A DNA stretch of 64,000 nucleotides from a virus: IMG/VR virus record IMGVR_UViG_3300009181_000033, positions 186,001-250,000 of that record; one strand, given 5' to 3'. Each line of letters begins with the position of its first letter. The stretch's first letter is position 1. The position numbers and the translations under genes are program-made. Shown piece after piece: positions 9,025-16,607 of the stretch. The notes beneath the pieces were generated by a model that did not search any database, was not told the DNA's origin, and saw nothing but the letters and a program-made list of their open reading frames with translations.

Positions 9025-9213
9025 TTATTCGCTTGTTAATTTCATGTCTTTTGCCCATTTACGTATTTTTTTCTTCACGTCATCCGGAACATAGACACTC
9101 TTTTGGATAAAAGCAGGATCATTCAATAGTTCAATTTCATAATCTTCTTCAGGGTGTGAGCCGCCCAGACTTTCCCGTATCATCTTTCGAAGCTGTCCAA
9201 TTGTTATTTGCAT
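9025..9213 (-). CDS. small protein with capsid-targeting-like N-terminus
   Basis: 62 aa from the ATG at 9213; an in-frame TTG just before it is less likely. The first 18 residues, MQITIGQLRKMIRESLGG, match the shared peptide, with I-R-E followed by Ser as a possible protease site. The rest is charged (VYVDDPVKKK-like basic end region) and unassigned. There is no Shine-Dalgarno: TATTTA ends four bases before the ATG. Confidence 0.55.
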   Translation of the reverse strand: MQITIGQLRKMIRESLGGSHPEEDYEIELLNDPAFIQKSVYVPDDVKKKIRKWAKDMKLTSE

Positions 9214-9217
9214 CAAA

Positions 9218-9223
9218 TAAATA
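9218..9223 (-). promoter_or_regulatory. TAYTTA box (TATTTA), 4 nt before start codon
   Basis: Reads TATTTA on the coding strand, followed by TTTG and the ATG at 9213 with no ribosome-binding site. The same box at similar spacing precedes the genes starting at 14833, 27521, 61960 and 62875. Confidence 0.4.
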
Positions 9224-9748
9224 TCATGGATTTAAAAAGAAATTGTCCCAATCGTTGTGCCAATTCAAAGTTTTTGAATTTTCCCAAAAATGCGCGACCT
9301 TGGGTTCAGTTGGATTCTTTTTTAGTGACATTCCTGTTTCAGAAAGAGACCTGTGTCCTTTTTGTGAATTGCATCTCTTACAAGAAGCCACACAGTTTTT
9401 CCAAGATGTTGTTCCACCTTTGCACCGTGGAACGACATGATCGACAGTTATTGAAACCCAATCCAATTTGGCAAAGCAATATTGGCACTGCCAATTATCT
9501 CGATTAAAAAGAACTCTCTTTCTAAATCGAGGTGCGGAATATCTTCTATTTACTCTTTCAAGAAGTCTAACAGTAACTGGAACGGCATAGCTTTTTGTCG
9601 AAGTTGTTAATTGATCATCCCAAAAACTTGGATTTTCTCCTGTCGAAATAACCTCGGCACGGCCCTTGAATAATAAATTAAGGGCTCTTATTCCACTTAC
9701 AAAGTTTAGTGGCATCCAGTCTGAATTGAGAAGAAGAACCTTTTTCAT
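9224..9748 (-). CDS. HNH endonuclease
   Basis: 174 aa. The HNH core is CQYC (residues ~93-96), then VSITVDHVVPRCKGGTTSW with the catalytic His in DHVVP, then CKRCNSQKG, so two zinc CxxC pairs frame the ββα-metal site. The N-terminal half (LLLNSDWMPLNFVSGIRALN) matches a common HNH family found in phages and cyanobacteria. It may be a free-standing homing nuclease or a packaging-linked nicking enzyme; no terminase is nearby, favouring the former. TATAAG lies seven bases before the ATG and no Shine-Dalgarno is present. Confidence 0.82.
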   Translation of the reverse strand: MKKVLLLNSDWMPLNFVSGIRALNLLFKGRAEVISTGENPSFWDDQLTTSTKSYAVPVTVRLLERVNRRYSAPRFRKRVLFNRDNWQCQYCFAKLDWVSITVDHVVPRCKGGTTSWKNCVASCKRCNSQKGHRSLSETGMSLKKNPTEPKVAHFWENSKTLNWHNDWDNFFLNP

Positions 9749-9802
9749 GGCAACACTTATAAATTAAGTATTGAAATCAAGTATACTCAATGCTATTTTG
9801 AT

Positions 9803-10201
9803 TCAATCCAAACAAATTGGACACAAAGTACGTATCCAACCATCATTCGTTTTCTTTCCTGGTGACCCACAATTCTCACACGTTTTATTGGAGAGAGATT
9901 CTGCCAATCTAGTCATGGCGTAAATTTCTTCATCCCCGCCGTAATAATAGAAACTAAGACCACCAAATTTTTCCTTGACCTGAACAGCTGTTACCTGAAG
10001 CTCTTCCTTTTCCTCAGGGAGTAGGTCTTTCTTTCTATCAATGTGACTTTGAATGCAACCACACAAGGAATCAATAATGTTGAACCAGCCATCTCCGCAT
10101 TCAAATCCCCACCATCTACCTGGATTTCCTGGAGGAGTTCTTTTCAAATTAAAAATGAGTGGATACTTGTTGCAAAGTTGCTCTTCTTTTTCGGGACTCA
10201 T
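9803..10201 (-). CDS. conserved phage protein with C-terminal zinc ribbon
   Basis: 132 aa from the ATG at 10201; an in-frame TTG 15 bases upstream is not needed. The pattern GDGWFNIIDSLCGCI, VKEKFGGLSFYYYGGD and CENCGSPGKKTNDGWIRTLC with final CPICLD is a recurrent phage and prophage protein of unknown function, with four Cys probably binding zinc. No Shine-Dalgarno; TATCAT ends six bases before the ATG. Confidence 0.65.
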   Translation of the reverse strand: MSPEKEEQLCNKYPLIFNLKRTPPGNPGRWWGFECGDGWFNIIDSLCGCIQSHIDRKKDLLPEEKEELQVTAVQVKEKFGGLSFYYYGGDEEIYAMTRLAESLSNKTCENCGSPGKKTNDGWIRTLCPICLD

Positions 10202-10207
10202 GGCTAC

Positions 10208-10213
10208 ATGATA
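10208..10213 (-). promoter_or_regulatory. -10-like hexamer TATCAT, 6 nt before start codon
   Basis: TTG-TATCAT-GTAGCC-ATG on the coding strand. The six-base spacing places the expected transcription start at the A of the ATG at 10201, and no ribosome site is present. Confidence 0.4.
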
Positions 10214-10256
10214 CAACTAAAATCAACAAGTATCCACTAATTTTTGAAGTATGTTT

Positions 10257-11189
10257 TTACTTGATCTGAATGGATTCGAGCTCGTCAAGAGTTATGAGGA
10301 CATTCATGAGCGACTCGGCCTCCTCATCTTTGATACCCAGGGACTTTTGTAGATCTTCAAGAAAATCCCCAAATTTCTTCTTAGCTTTTTCAACCCTGGG
10401 GTCGGCCTTCTCGCTTTCTTCCCTGAGCAATCCTGCTAGCTTTTGCCAACGTTCGACAAGAACAACGGGACGTTCACTCTGTGTTCTCTTGCTGCGAAGA
10501 GAACTTTGCACAGCTCTGAGAATATCAGCAGCGGTCGGTCGACCTCCTCCTTCAGCTTGCATATGCTTGTTTTGAAGAAGCCAATCAATGACCTTTGTCG
10601 CTAATCCAGGATCAGCTTTTGCCTGTTTTGCAACGGCCGCAGCAAGGACCTTCGAAGCCTTGGGAACATCAACTTTCTTTTCAGATGCTTGCTCTTTAGC
10701 TTTTTCTGCATCTTGCCCAGAAGCTTCCGCTGCTGCGGCCGCAATTGTTGGAACGGCTTCTTCTTGTTTGCTTGGATCAATAGGAGTACCTGGCTTGATG
10801 CCTGATCCCCCTGCTTTTCCTTCGTCAGTGCCAGCATCATTGTTGGGCTTTGCGTTAGCGATCTCCGCGGCAGCTGGGGCTCCAGCACCGTCAAGAACAC
10901 CCTTCAAAAACAGGGCAACATCCCCATCAGAAATGCCGGCCTTTTGAGCAACGCCCTTTAATTCCTCCACTCCCTTAGTTATGTCATTCTTTGCAGAGTC
11001 AAATTGTCTCTGGTGAGCCTTGTCAGCAATCGCTTTGCCCAGGCTTTTGCCTACATCAACTCCACCACCAAGCCAGCTCTTGACTTTGTCCAAAAATCCA
11101 ACTTCAACGAGCTGTTGACGTTGGAGAGATGTTATGTTTCCCTCTAGCATAAATTGATAAAGTTTGTAATCTAAAGCTGCCTTGTTCAT
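10257..11189 (-). CDS. Ala-rich unknown protein with WQKLAG motif
   Basis: 310 aa, no recognised fold. Low-complexity Ala/Lys/Glu-rich middle (residues ~90-200), probably helical or disordered. Near residue 245 it has VLVERWQKLAGLLREE, almost identical to the C-terminus of the protein at 60636-61619 (VVVERWQKLAGIIK), and this segment again ends in an L-R-E-E pattern. The N-terminus LYQFMLEGN also fits an L-x-E-G protease site. These shared peptides suggest a common destination, possibly the head interior. Ribosome site GAGGAAATA precedes the ATG and a TATTTA box lies further upstream. Confidence 0.6.
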   Translation of the reverse strand: MNKAALDYKLYQFMLEGNITSLQRQQLVEVGFLDKVKSWLGGGVDVGKSLGKAIADKAHQRQFDSAKNDITKGVEELKGVAQKAGISDGDVALFLKGVLDGAGAPAAAEIANAKPNNDAGTDEGKAGGSGIKPGTPIDPSKQEEAVPTIAAAAAEASGQDAEKAKEQASEKKVDVPKASKVLAAAVAKQAKADPGLATKVIDWLLQNKHMQAEGGGRPTAADILRAVQSSLRSKRTQSERPVVLVERWQKLAGLLREESEKADPRVEKAKKKFGDFLEDLQKSLGIKDEEAESLMNVLITLDELESIQIK

Positions 11190-11232
11190 TATTTCCTCTT
11201 AAGCAATGTGCATAATAAATATGTGTCAAAAG

Positions 11233-11263
11233 CAAAACGGCAACCACATTGGTTGCCGTTTTG
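11233..11263 (-). terminator. hairpin terminator after the Hsp20 gene
   Basis: Perfect 13-bp stem (CAAAACGGCAACC paired with GGTTGCCGTTTTG) around a 5-base loop, lying 5 bases past the Hsp20 stop codon in the direction of transcription and followed by a T-rich run. It separates hsp20 from the 310-aa gene. Confidence 0.8.
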
Positions 11264-11267
11264 TATT

Positions 11268-11660
11268 TCATTTAATTTTTACTTCTACAACTTTAGAGGG
11301 AGGCTGTTTTAATTTATGAAACTTAAGGGTTAACACACCGTCTTCCAAAGATGCATCAACCGTATCGGGATCAAAATCCTTTGACAACTGATAAGAATAT
11401 TTAAAATTTTCTCCACGAATTTTACCGCTAATCTTAATGTCCCTCCCAAAGGTTTGAACCGAAAGATCCTTGGCCTTAAGACCTGGAACGTCTATAGACA
11501 AATCCAATTCATTTTCTGTGGTATTAACCCTGTACGCTGTCGAGCTAGCGTACGCTTTCATGGAATTGGATCCGTAAAGATCATTATCAAAAATCTTAAA
11601 AAGATCGATGAAGTTTCTAGAATTCGTCAGCATTGTATCGTAATCATACTTGGTTAACAT
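11268..11660 (-). CDS. small heat shock protein, Hsp20/alpha-crystallin
   Basis: 130 aa. The alpha-crystallin domain covers residues ~40-128: AYRVNTTENELDLSIDVPGL, KDLSVQTFGRDIKISGK and the conserved SLEDGVLTLKF near the end. Hsp20 proteins are ATP-independent chaperones forming oligomers that hold unfolded protein; several large aquatic phages carry one, where it is thought to help virion assembly. TTAGGAG lies before the ATG, and a strong hairpin terminator follows, so it can be the last gene of its transcript. Confidence 0.9.
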   Translation of the reverse strand: MLTKYDYDTMLTNSRNFIDLFKIFDNDLYGSNSMKAYASSTAYRVNTTENELDLSIDVPGLKAKDLSVQTFGRDIKISGKIRGENFKYSYQLSKDFDPDTVDASLEDGVLTLKFHKLKQPPSKVVEVKIK

Positions 11661-11754
11661 TGTTAATTCTCCTAATATTGTTTTTGAGGTTCCATTGCCT
11701 CATGTTGACATGATAATCACAGTTGCCTTAATGGAAACCCCTGCTGTGCGTTTT

Positions 11755-11829
11755 TTATTCATCTTTCATAAAAACAAATCTGACAACGAACATTAGACAA
11801 GCAAAAGTAAAAATAACAAATTTCAACAT
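11755..11829 (-). CDS. possible 24-aa membrane peptide
   Basis: Short open frame, MLKFVIFTFACLMFVVRFVF then MKDE, almost entirely hydrophobic and able to span a membrane once. It begins two bases after the stop of the 84-aa gene upstream (TGACAATG), suggesting translational coupling, but has no ribosome site of its own. It may be chance. Confidence 0.3.
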   Translation of the reverse strand: MLKFVIFTFACLMFVVRFVFMKDE

Positions 11830-11831
11830 TG

Positions 11832-12086
11832 TCAAAAGACTATTTCGTTCGAAAACAAAGATTGCTTCTCTTTCTGCTTGTCCTCAGCTTCCTTAAGGTA
11901 TTTTTCATGCATCTTTTCGACAGAAGCAACATATTCTGGGTCGAGCGACATCGAACCTGTGTTCTCGGGGTCTTGAACTAACCTAACTTGCCTCAATAGA
12001 TCTGCGCCATCAACACCAAAAATAACCGCCTCCTGAAAAATCTGTATCATTCTCATCGCAACATCATCTGATATTTTATAGTTCAT
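11832..12086 (-). CDS. small hypothetical protein
   Basis: 84 aa, unassigned. Residues 1-40 are amphipathic (DDVAMRMIQIFQEAVIFGVD), the C-terminal half is strongly charged and helical (EKMHEKYLKEAEDKQKEKQS), consistent with a short coiled coil. AAGGAA ribosome site before the ATG. It follows tmk by 12 bases and looks like part of the thyX-glutamine synthetase-tmk run. Confidence 0.6.
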   Translation of the reverse strand: MNYKISDDVAMRMIQIFQEAVIFGVDGADLLRQVRLVQDPENTGSMSLDPEYVASVEKMHEKYLKEAEDKQKEKQSLFSNEIVF

Positions 12087-12098
12087 TTTTATTTCCTT

Positions 12099-12692
12099 TC
12101 AAATTGGTGTAATCCTACAAGTTCTCAATATTCTGCGTATCTCATTAAATAAAATTTCTTTATCCATGCCAGTTCCATCAACAACATGAGAATCCTTGGG
12201 GTTATCATTTGACCACTCGGCATAAAGTTTACGAACTTTATCTTGAAGAATAGCGTCAGACTCATAAACGTCTTCAGATTCATGTTTGTAAGGTTGACCA
12301 AGCAACATGATGGTGAAATCAGGTTTTCTCAATAGCCTGTATAGGTTCGAACAATACTTTTCCTCGAGGCCTTCTGCAGTCCCATAAATAACCGAAGAAA
12401 GGCTCCACCGATCAAAGATAATAAAATCGTAATCATGTTCAATTTGGGTCAATTTCATGGTTTGAAAAATCCACTTATTGAAAAAATTAAACATTTGAAA
12501 TAGCCTAGGAAAAGTTTTTGCCAGTCCACTTTTCAACATCCAATAAATTGATCTATAAAAAGGACCGTTATTTATTGGAGCTTCAATGACAATCGCTTTT
12601 TTTCCTATGCTTTCTATGTACTCTTTTAGTAATTGTGACTGTGTTGCTTTACCGCATCTATCAGCACCTTCAAAAGCGATTATTTTTGACAT
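12099..12692 (-). CDS. tmk: thymidylate kinase
   Basis: dTMP kinase, 197 aa from the ATG at 12692, chosen over an upstream in-frame codon because GGAGG lies five bases before it. The P-loop is FEGADRCGKATQ (residues ~7-18), and the DR motif is FIIFDRWSLSS. It phosphorylates dTMP to dTDP, the step after ThyX. The P-loop has Cys-Gly-Lys-Ala in place of the usual Gly-Lys-Ser. It follows the glutamine synthetase gene directly and precedes a small hypothetical gene. Confidence 0.85.
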   Translation of the reverse strand: MSKIIAFEGADRCGKATQSQLLKEYIESIGKKAIVIEAPINNGPFYRSIYWMLKSGLAKTFPRLFQMFNFFNKWIFQTMKLTQIEHDYDFIIFDRWSLSSVIYGTAEGLEEKYCSNLYRLLRKPDFTIMLLGQPYKHESEDVYESDAILQDKVRKLYAEWSNDNPKDSHVVDGTGMDKEILFNEIRRILRTCRITPI

Positions 12693-12704
12693 AATGTCCT
12701 CCAA

Positions 12705-13724
12705 TTAAAGACAAACGGTCTCCAAAATGAGCCTTGTCACAACATATGGATCTGCATTTGCACAAGGTCTTCTGTCTTCAAGATATCCTCTTCCTGACTG
12801 AACAACGTGCAGGGGGATTCTAATTGATGCTCCTCTATCAGAGATTCCATAACGAAATTCCCTATAAGAACACGTCTCATGATGGCCTGTTAGCCTGGAT
12901 TCAATCCCATGGCCATAATTTTCAATATGGAGATCATGTGTTTCTTTGAGCTTATTACAGGCTTCATAAATGTAATCAAGGCCGCCGCTCATTCTCATTT
13001 TGTTTGTTGAAAAATTTGTGTGAGCTCCGGCTCCGTTTAACTCAGCAACCGGCTTAGGATCCAGCTTGACAGTAATGCCATGCTTTTCACCTAATCGATA
13101 GAGAATCCACCTAGAAAGAATGAGGCCGTCCGAAACCTCAAGAGGATCTACAGCTCCAACTTGATACTCCCATTGACCCGGCATGACTTCAGAATTAATT
13201 CCGCAAATAGGTAGTCCCACATCAATACATGCTTGCATGTGTTCCTCGACTAATTCTCGACCAAAGACTTCATCAGAGCCCACTCCGCAATAAAAAGGAC
13301 CTTGATTAGGCGGATAACCACCTGTGGGCCAACCAAAGGGTCGACCATCCTTAAACATCGTATACTCTTGCTCAATGCCAAAAAGAGGTTCAAGTTGCTT
13401 AGTCTTTTCAACCACATCACGTAAAGCTGCCCTTGTGTTTGTAACATGAGGTTTGTTATTTGAATCATAAACCTCACAAAGAACGAGATAACAATAAGCT
13501 CCGCTCACAAACCTGGTGGGATCTTCCACAAACTTGACTGGCCTTAGAATACAATCACTCTTGTCACCGGTTGCCTGGCCAGTAGATGAACCATCAAATG
13601 TCCACTCCGGAAAATGAGAGAGTGCTACTTGCTCCCCTTCAAATGAAAAAATCTTTGTCTTGCTACGTAGCTTCTGGGTAGGTGTGGTTCCATCATTCCA
13701 AATATATTCGGCAACAATCTTCAT
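12705..13724 (-). CDS. glutamine synthetase, type II (eukaryotic-like)
   Basis: 339 aa. All GSII landmarks are present: AEYIWNDG and LRSKTKIF at the N-terminus, WTFDGSSTGQA, LFGIEQEYTMF, GINSEVMPGQWEYQVG, NGAGAHTNFST, HGIESRLTGHHET, RYGISDRGASIRIP and YLEDRRPCANADPYVV. The metal-ligand glutamates and the ATP and glutamate binding motifs look intact. It ligates ammonia to glutamate. In a phage this is an unusual auxiliary gene; it may sustain nitrogen supply for nucleotide synthesis or serve a ligation reaction on another substrate. It is flanked by thyX and tmk in one direction, with ATAGGAG ribosome site. Identity is strong, the physiological role is inference. Confidence 0.93.
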   Translation of the reverse strand: MKIVAEYIWNDGTTPTQKLRSKTKIFSFEGEQVALSHFPEWTFDGSSTGQATGDKSDCILRPVKFVEDPTRFVSGAYCYLVLCEVYDSNNKPHVTNTRAALRDVVEKTKQLEPLFGIEQEYTMFKDGRPFGWPTGGYPPNQGPFYCGVGSDEVFGRELVEEHMQACIDVGLPICGINSEVMPGQWEYQVGAVDPLEVSDGLILSRWILYRLGEKHGITVKLDPKPVAELNGAGAHTNFSTNKMRMSGGLDYIYEACNKLKETHDLHIENYGHGIESRLTGHHETCSYREFRYGISDRGASIRIPLHVVQSGRGYLEDRRPCANADPYVVTRLILETVCL

Positions 13725-13786
13725 ACTTTCTCCTATAGTTTCTCTACATACTACTGCATCACATCAATGATGTTTCTATTTTATTC

Positions 13787-14443
13787 TCACTCAAATGGAG
13801 GACGAAGCACTCCGTCTTTCGTGAAACCAAATGCCTCGAGGGTGTTCTTGAATACGCCCAAGTCTATCACTTGCTGCAGCATTCTCTCTGCCAAATCCCT
13901 AATTTCTACTTGGGCATGAGTGGAATACCTGAGCTTGACGAAGTGCGCAAATGACCTGAAGTTAAACATCACGTCTGCCGTAATCTGATTTCCATAAGGA
14001 AGATAAAATCTGGCAGATTCCTTTGCTCTCTTCCTAGGAATGCCCTTCTCGACCAACCTGCTGAGCGTCTCGTGGTATCTCTGGAGACATCCCTCCATAT
14101 GCTCGATGTACCTCTCCTGTTCCTCACCATCCCAATCAGTCGGCACATAGTACTTGTCATCCTTCAATTCTTTGTACCTAGCTGACTCGGCGTTGATGGA
14201 AGTGCCAATCCTGTGTTTAAGAAGATGAATGTGGCTGGCCAATTCTGTTGTTACTAAAAAATGCAAAGAAGATTTTTCAAAAACAGTGTGATGTTCATTC
14301 TCAGCTAACATTTTCAACAATGAAGGAATTCTGTTGCTTTTTTCTTCTGTTAAGTCTCTTGAAGTAGAAGTCCATGCAGAAAGTGCATGAGTTTCGTCGG
14401 AGCCATAGTGACCAATTAATTCTACTTTATTATCGTAAGACAT
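13787..14443 (-). CDS. thyX: FAD-dependent thymidylate synthase
   Basis: 218 aa. The ThyX signature RHRxxSxNExSxRY appears as KHRIGTSINAESARY (residues ~77-91), with Lys replacing the first Arg. Other family features are YGSDETHALSAWTSTSRD at the start and RFYLPYGNQI with FNFRSFAHFVKLR later. It methylates dUMP using folate and FADH2, feeding tmk. There is no Shine-Dalgarno; TAGTAT ends six bases before the ATG, with TG one base upstream of it (extended -10). Confidence 0.93.
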   Translation of the reverse strand: MSYDNKVELIGHYGSDETHALSAWTSTSRDLTEEKSNRIPSLLKMLAENEHHTVFEKSSLHFLVTTELASHIHLLKHRIGTSINAESARYKELKDDKYYVPTDWDGEEQERYIEHMEGCLQRYHETLSRLVEKGIPRKRAKESARFYLPYGNQITADVMFNFRSFAHFVKLRYSTHAQVEIRDLAERMLQQVIDLGVFKNTLEAFGFTKDGVLRPPFE

Positions 14444-14449
14444 GTCTCA

Positions 14450-14455
14450 ATACTA
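14450..14455 (-). promoter_or_regulatory. extended -10-like element TAGTAT, 6 nt before thyX start
   Basis: The coding strand reads TGTAGTAT-TGAGAC-ATG. With a normal -10 to +1 distance the mRNA would start at the thyX ATG. Confidence 0.45.
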
Positions 14456-14487
14456 CACCAAGACATTAAAAATAGACAAAAGAAAAA

Positions 14488-14511
14488 GCACGGATGAAAA
14501 ACCATCCGTGC
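14488..14511 (-). terminator. hairpin terminator after the 98-aa gene
   Basis: Perfect 9-bp stem GCACGGATG / CATCCGTGC with a 6-base loop, followed on the minus strand by TTTTTCTTTT. It lies 26 bases past the stop of the 98-aa gene and before thyX. Confidence 0.8.
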
Positions 14512-14536
14512 CCAAAAAAATGCCAATTCTTTTTAT

Positions 14537-14833
14537 TCAGGTTCCTCTTAAATAGTCTTGAAGCTTTTGCTCCATCAATTCCTTCATTTCAATTTCCATC
14601 TCTTCCAAGACCAAATTCATGTGCCCCAACAATTCTCTTTGACTTGTGGGGTTGGGAGAAATGAGTTGAGCATGAATTTTTAAATGTTTCTTTAGATCAG
14701 AACATGCATCACTAGCGATATTAGAAAGAACAAAATCAGGAATGCCACGGGCATAATCCTCCTTGAGGAGACTAAAAATCTCTGAAGAGATAAATTCCTT
14801 GAGGGAGACTTTTTGTCCGTGGCTCTTTTTCAT
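14537..14833 (-). CDS. small helical protein with capsid-signal-like N-terminus
   Basis: 98 aa, unassigned. The N-terminus contains SLKEFISSEIFSLLKED, which resembles T4 capsid-targeting peptides (K-x-x-E-F-I-x-E) more closely than the other proteins in this window do, with L-K-E as a possible cleavage site. The rest is helical and acidic (LVLEEMEIEMKELMEQKL). TACTTA lies five bases before the ATG with no ribosome site, and a terminator follows, so it is a single-gene transcription unit. Confidence 0.6.
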   Translation of the reverse strand: MKKSHGQKVSLKEFISSEIFSLLKEDYARGIPDFVLSNIASDACSDLKKHLKIHAQLISPNPTSQRELLGHMNLVLEEMEIEMKELMEQKLQDYLRGT

Positions 14834-14838
14834 GATAT

Positions 14839-14844
14839 TAAGTA
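14839..14844 (-). promoter_or_regulatory. TAYTTA box (TACTTA), 5 nt before start codon
   Basis: The coding strand reads GTGCAA-TACTTA-ATATC-ATG. Same box and spacing class as the other capsid-signal genes. Confidence 0.4.
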
Positions 14845-14861
14845 TTGCACAGACTGATTAA

Positions 14862-16607
14862 TCAACCACATTTTGAAGTGCCACATGAAGAACACGTAAC
14901 GCACCCCTCCTTATAGACCAATCCTTCGACCCCACAAGAAGCACACTTCTTATCTGAAGTTGAAATTGTTCCATCAGGAATGTGACATTTCAAAACCCTG
15001 GCAATGACCTTGGAGAAGCTTCCCATATCGCTGTGCTTATCCTTTTGTAGCTGCTCCACAAGATATTGAATAGGGACTCCATGCCTGAGAGATAGAGAAA
15101 GTGTCCTTGTGAAAGCACCATGCAAGGGATTTGCGAATAGCTCAACTACATCCTTGAAGATGAGATTGTCGTCTTCACCCACAGGAATAGAAAGATTATA
15201 AGTTGAAACGCCGTCTCGCTTACCATTCTTAATGAGTGTTCCATTTTTCACCTTCTTAGGAACTTCAACGTGGGAGGAAAGGCCGCAGAACAACTCATAA
15301 GGCTTATCATCCAGCTTGCCAACCAAAACCAGATATGTCTCGGGACCATTAGAGCCCTTAAGATTAATCCTGTGAATATCACATGGAAGTTCCTTTGGTC
15401 TCTTTGGTGCATGATGCTCAGCCATCTTCTGGGGCTGACCATCTATGGTAGTTTCCTTGGGGGTGTCCTGGACTAGAACGCCTGTCCTGCAGCCATCGCG
15501 ATAGACTGTAAATCCTTTGCAGCCTGATTCCCAGGCTTTCATGTAAACATCTGCAACGACCTCACGAGAAACATCATTTGGCAGGTTACAAGTTTTTGAG
15601 ATCGCATGACAAACCCATCGCTGGGCGACTGATTGGAGCTTGACAGACATTGGCCAATCAACATCATTCGATGTTGCCTTCCAATAAGGTGAATTCTCCA
15701 CCTTGTCTTCCCCTCCAGTAACATCCATCCACTTCTTGAAACCATGGTGATAAACTTTATACTCTTGCCACTTATCGCCCAAATGATCAACAAAGTCGAC
15801 CCTTGAATCCACATCAGCAGAAGTTATCTTCTTGCGGCGCTTATAGGAAAGAAGATAAGCAGGCTCGATGCCGCTGGTAGTTTGAGTAAGACAAGAAACA
15901 GAGCCTGCAGGCGCTGTTGTTGTCAAAGCAATATTTCTTCGACCATATTTCTTCCAATTATCCACAATGGAAGCATCAGCCTCCATTATCCTCTGAAGGA
16001 AAGAGCTCTTGGTCTCAGCCTCCCACTCGTAAGCTGGGAATGAACCTCGATCCTTCGCCATGTCCACAGAAGAACGATAGGCTGAAAGAGTAAGGGTCTT
16101 ATAAATCTTCTCTGTTAGATCAACGGAGTCCTGAGAGCCATACCTGACATTCAGTGAAGCGATTGCATCACCAAGACCTGTGATTCCAAGCCCAGTCCTT
16201 CGAGCACCAGATGCCGCATCCTTAATCTTAGTCCAAAGATTAATTTCTGCTCTCTTCACATCAGCGCTCTCAGGATCTTCACTGATCTTATTCAGGATGG
16301 CATCAACAGCTTCAATCTCAAGATCAACGAGATCGTCCATTAGCTTTTGAGCCTTCTTAGAAACATCCGTGAACCTCTCGTAATCAAAGACAGGGTTGCT
16401 GCTAAAGGGTTCCTTAACAAACTTCGTAAGATTGACAAGCAAAAGTCGACATGAATCGTAGGGACTGAGGATCAACTCAGCGCAATTATGAACCAAAAGA
16501 CCATTCGCAAAAAAATTATGAACATCATCTACAGTGAGATCATAAACATCTTCGTTGTCAACGTTTTCAATAGTATCAATTTCATCCCAAAACGCTTGTT
16601 CAATCAT
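14862..16607 (-). CDS. nrdJ: class II ribonucleotide reductase, C-terminal fragment with C-half of split intein 2
   Basis: 581 aa. Residues 1-41 are the C-terminal half of a split intein ending VHNFFANGLLVHN; the extein starts at Cys42 in CAELILSPYDSCRLLLVN. Joined to the preceding piece ending STNP it recreates the class II active-site motif NPC-A-E, so the +1 Cys of the intein is also the catalytic thiyl cysteine. Later motifs are GLGITGLGDAIASL, TTTAPAGSVS and TSGIEPAYLLSY. The C-terminus is a zinc ribbon (CASCGVEGLVY, CVTCSSCG). It reduces ribonucleotides using adenosylcobalamin. Its ATG overlaps the stop of the homing endonuclease upstream by eight bases. Confidence 0.93.
   Translation of the reverse strand: MIEQAFWDEIDTIENVDNEDVYDLTVDDVHNFFANGLLVHNCAELILSPYDSCRLLLVNLTKFVKEPFSSNPVFDYERFTDVSKKAQKLMDDLVDLEIEAVDAILNKISEDPESADVKRAEINLWTKIKDAASGARRTGLGITGLGDAIASLNVRYGSQDSVDLTEKIYKTLTLSAYRSSVDMAKDRGSFPAYEWEAETKSSFLQRIMEADASIVDNWKKYGRRNIALTTTAPAGSVSCLTQTTSGIEPAYLLSYKRRKKITSADVDSRVDFVDHLGDKWQEYKVYHHGFKKWMDVTGGEDKVENSPYWKATSNDVDWPMSVKLQSVAQRWVCHAISKTCNLPNDVSREVVADVYMKAWESGCKGFTVYRDGCRTGVLVQDTPKETTIDGQPQKMAEHHAPKRPKELPCDIHRINLKGSNGPETYLVLVGKLDDKPYELFCGLSSHVEVPKKVKNGTLIKNGKRDGVSTYNLSIPVGEDDNLIFKDVVELFANPLHGAFTRTLSLSLRHGVPIQYLVEQLQKDKHSDMGSFSKVIARVLKCHIPDGTISTSDKKCASCGVEGLVYKEGCVTCSSCGTSKCG
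16485..16607 (-). other. C-half of split intein 2 in nrdJ (41 aa)
   Basis: Starts with its own ATG and ends in HN before Cys. Block F is VYDLTVDDVHNFFANG and block G is LLVHN. It pairs with the N-half at 17459-17746. The +1 residue is the reductase catalytic Cys. Confidence 0.9.
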
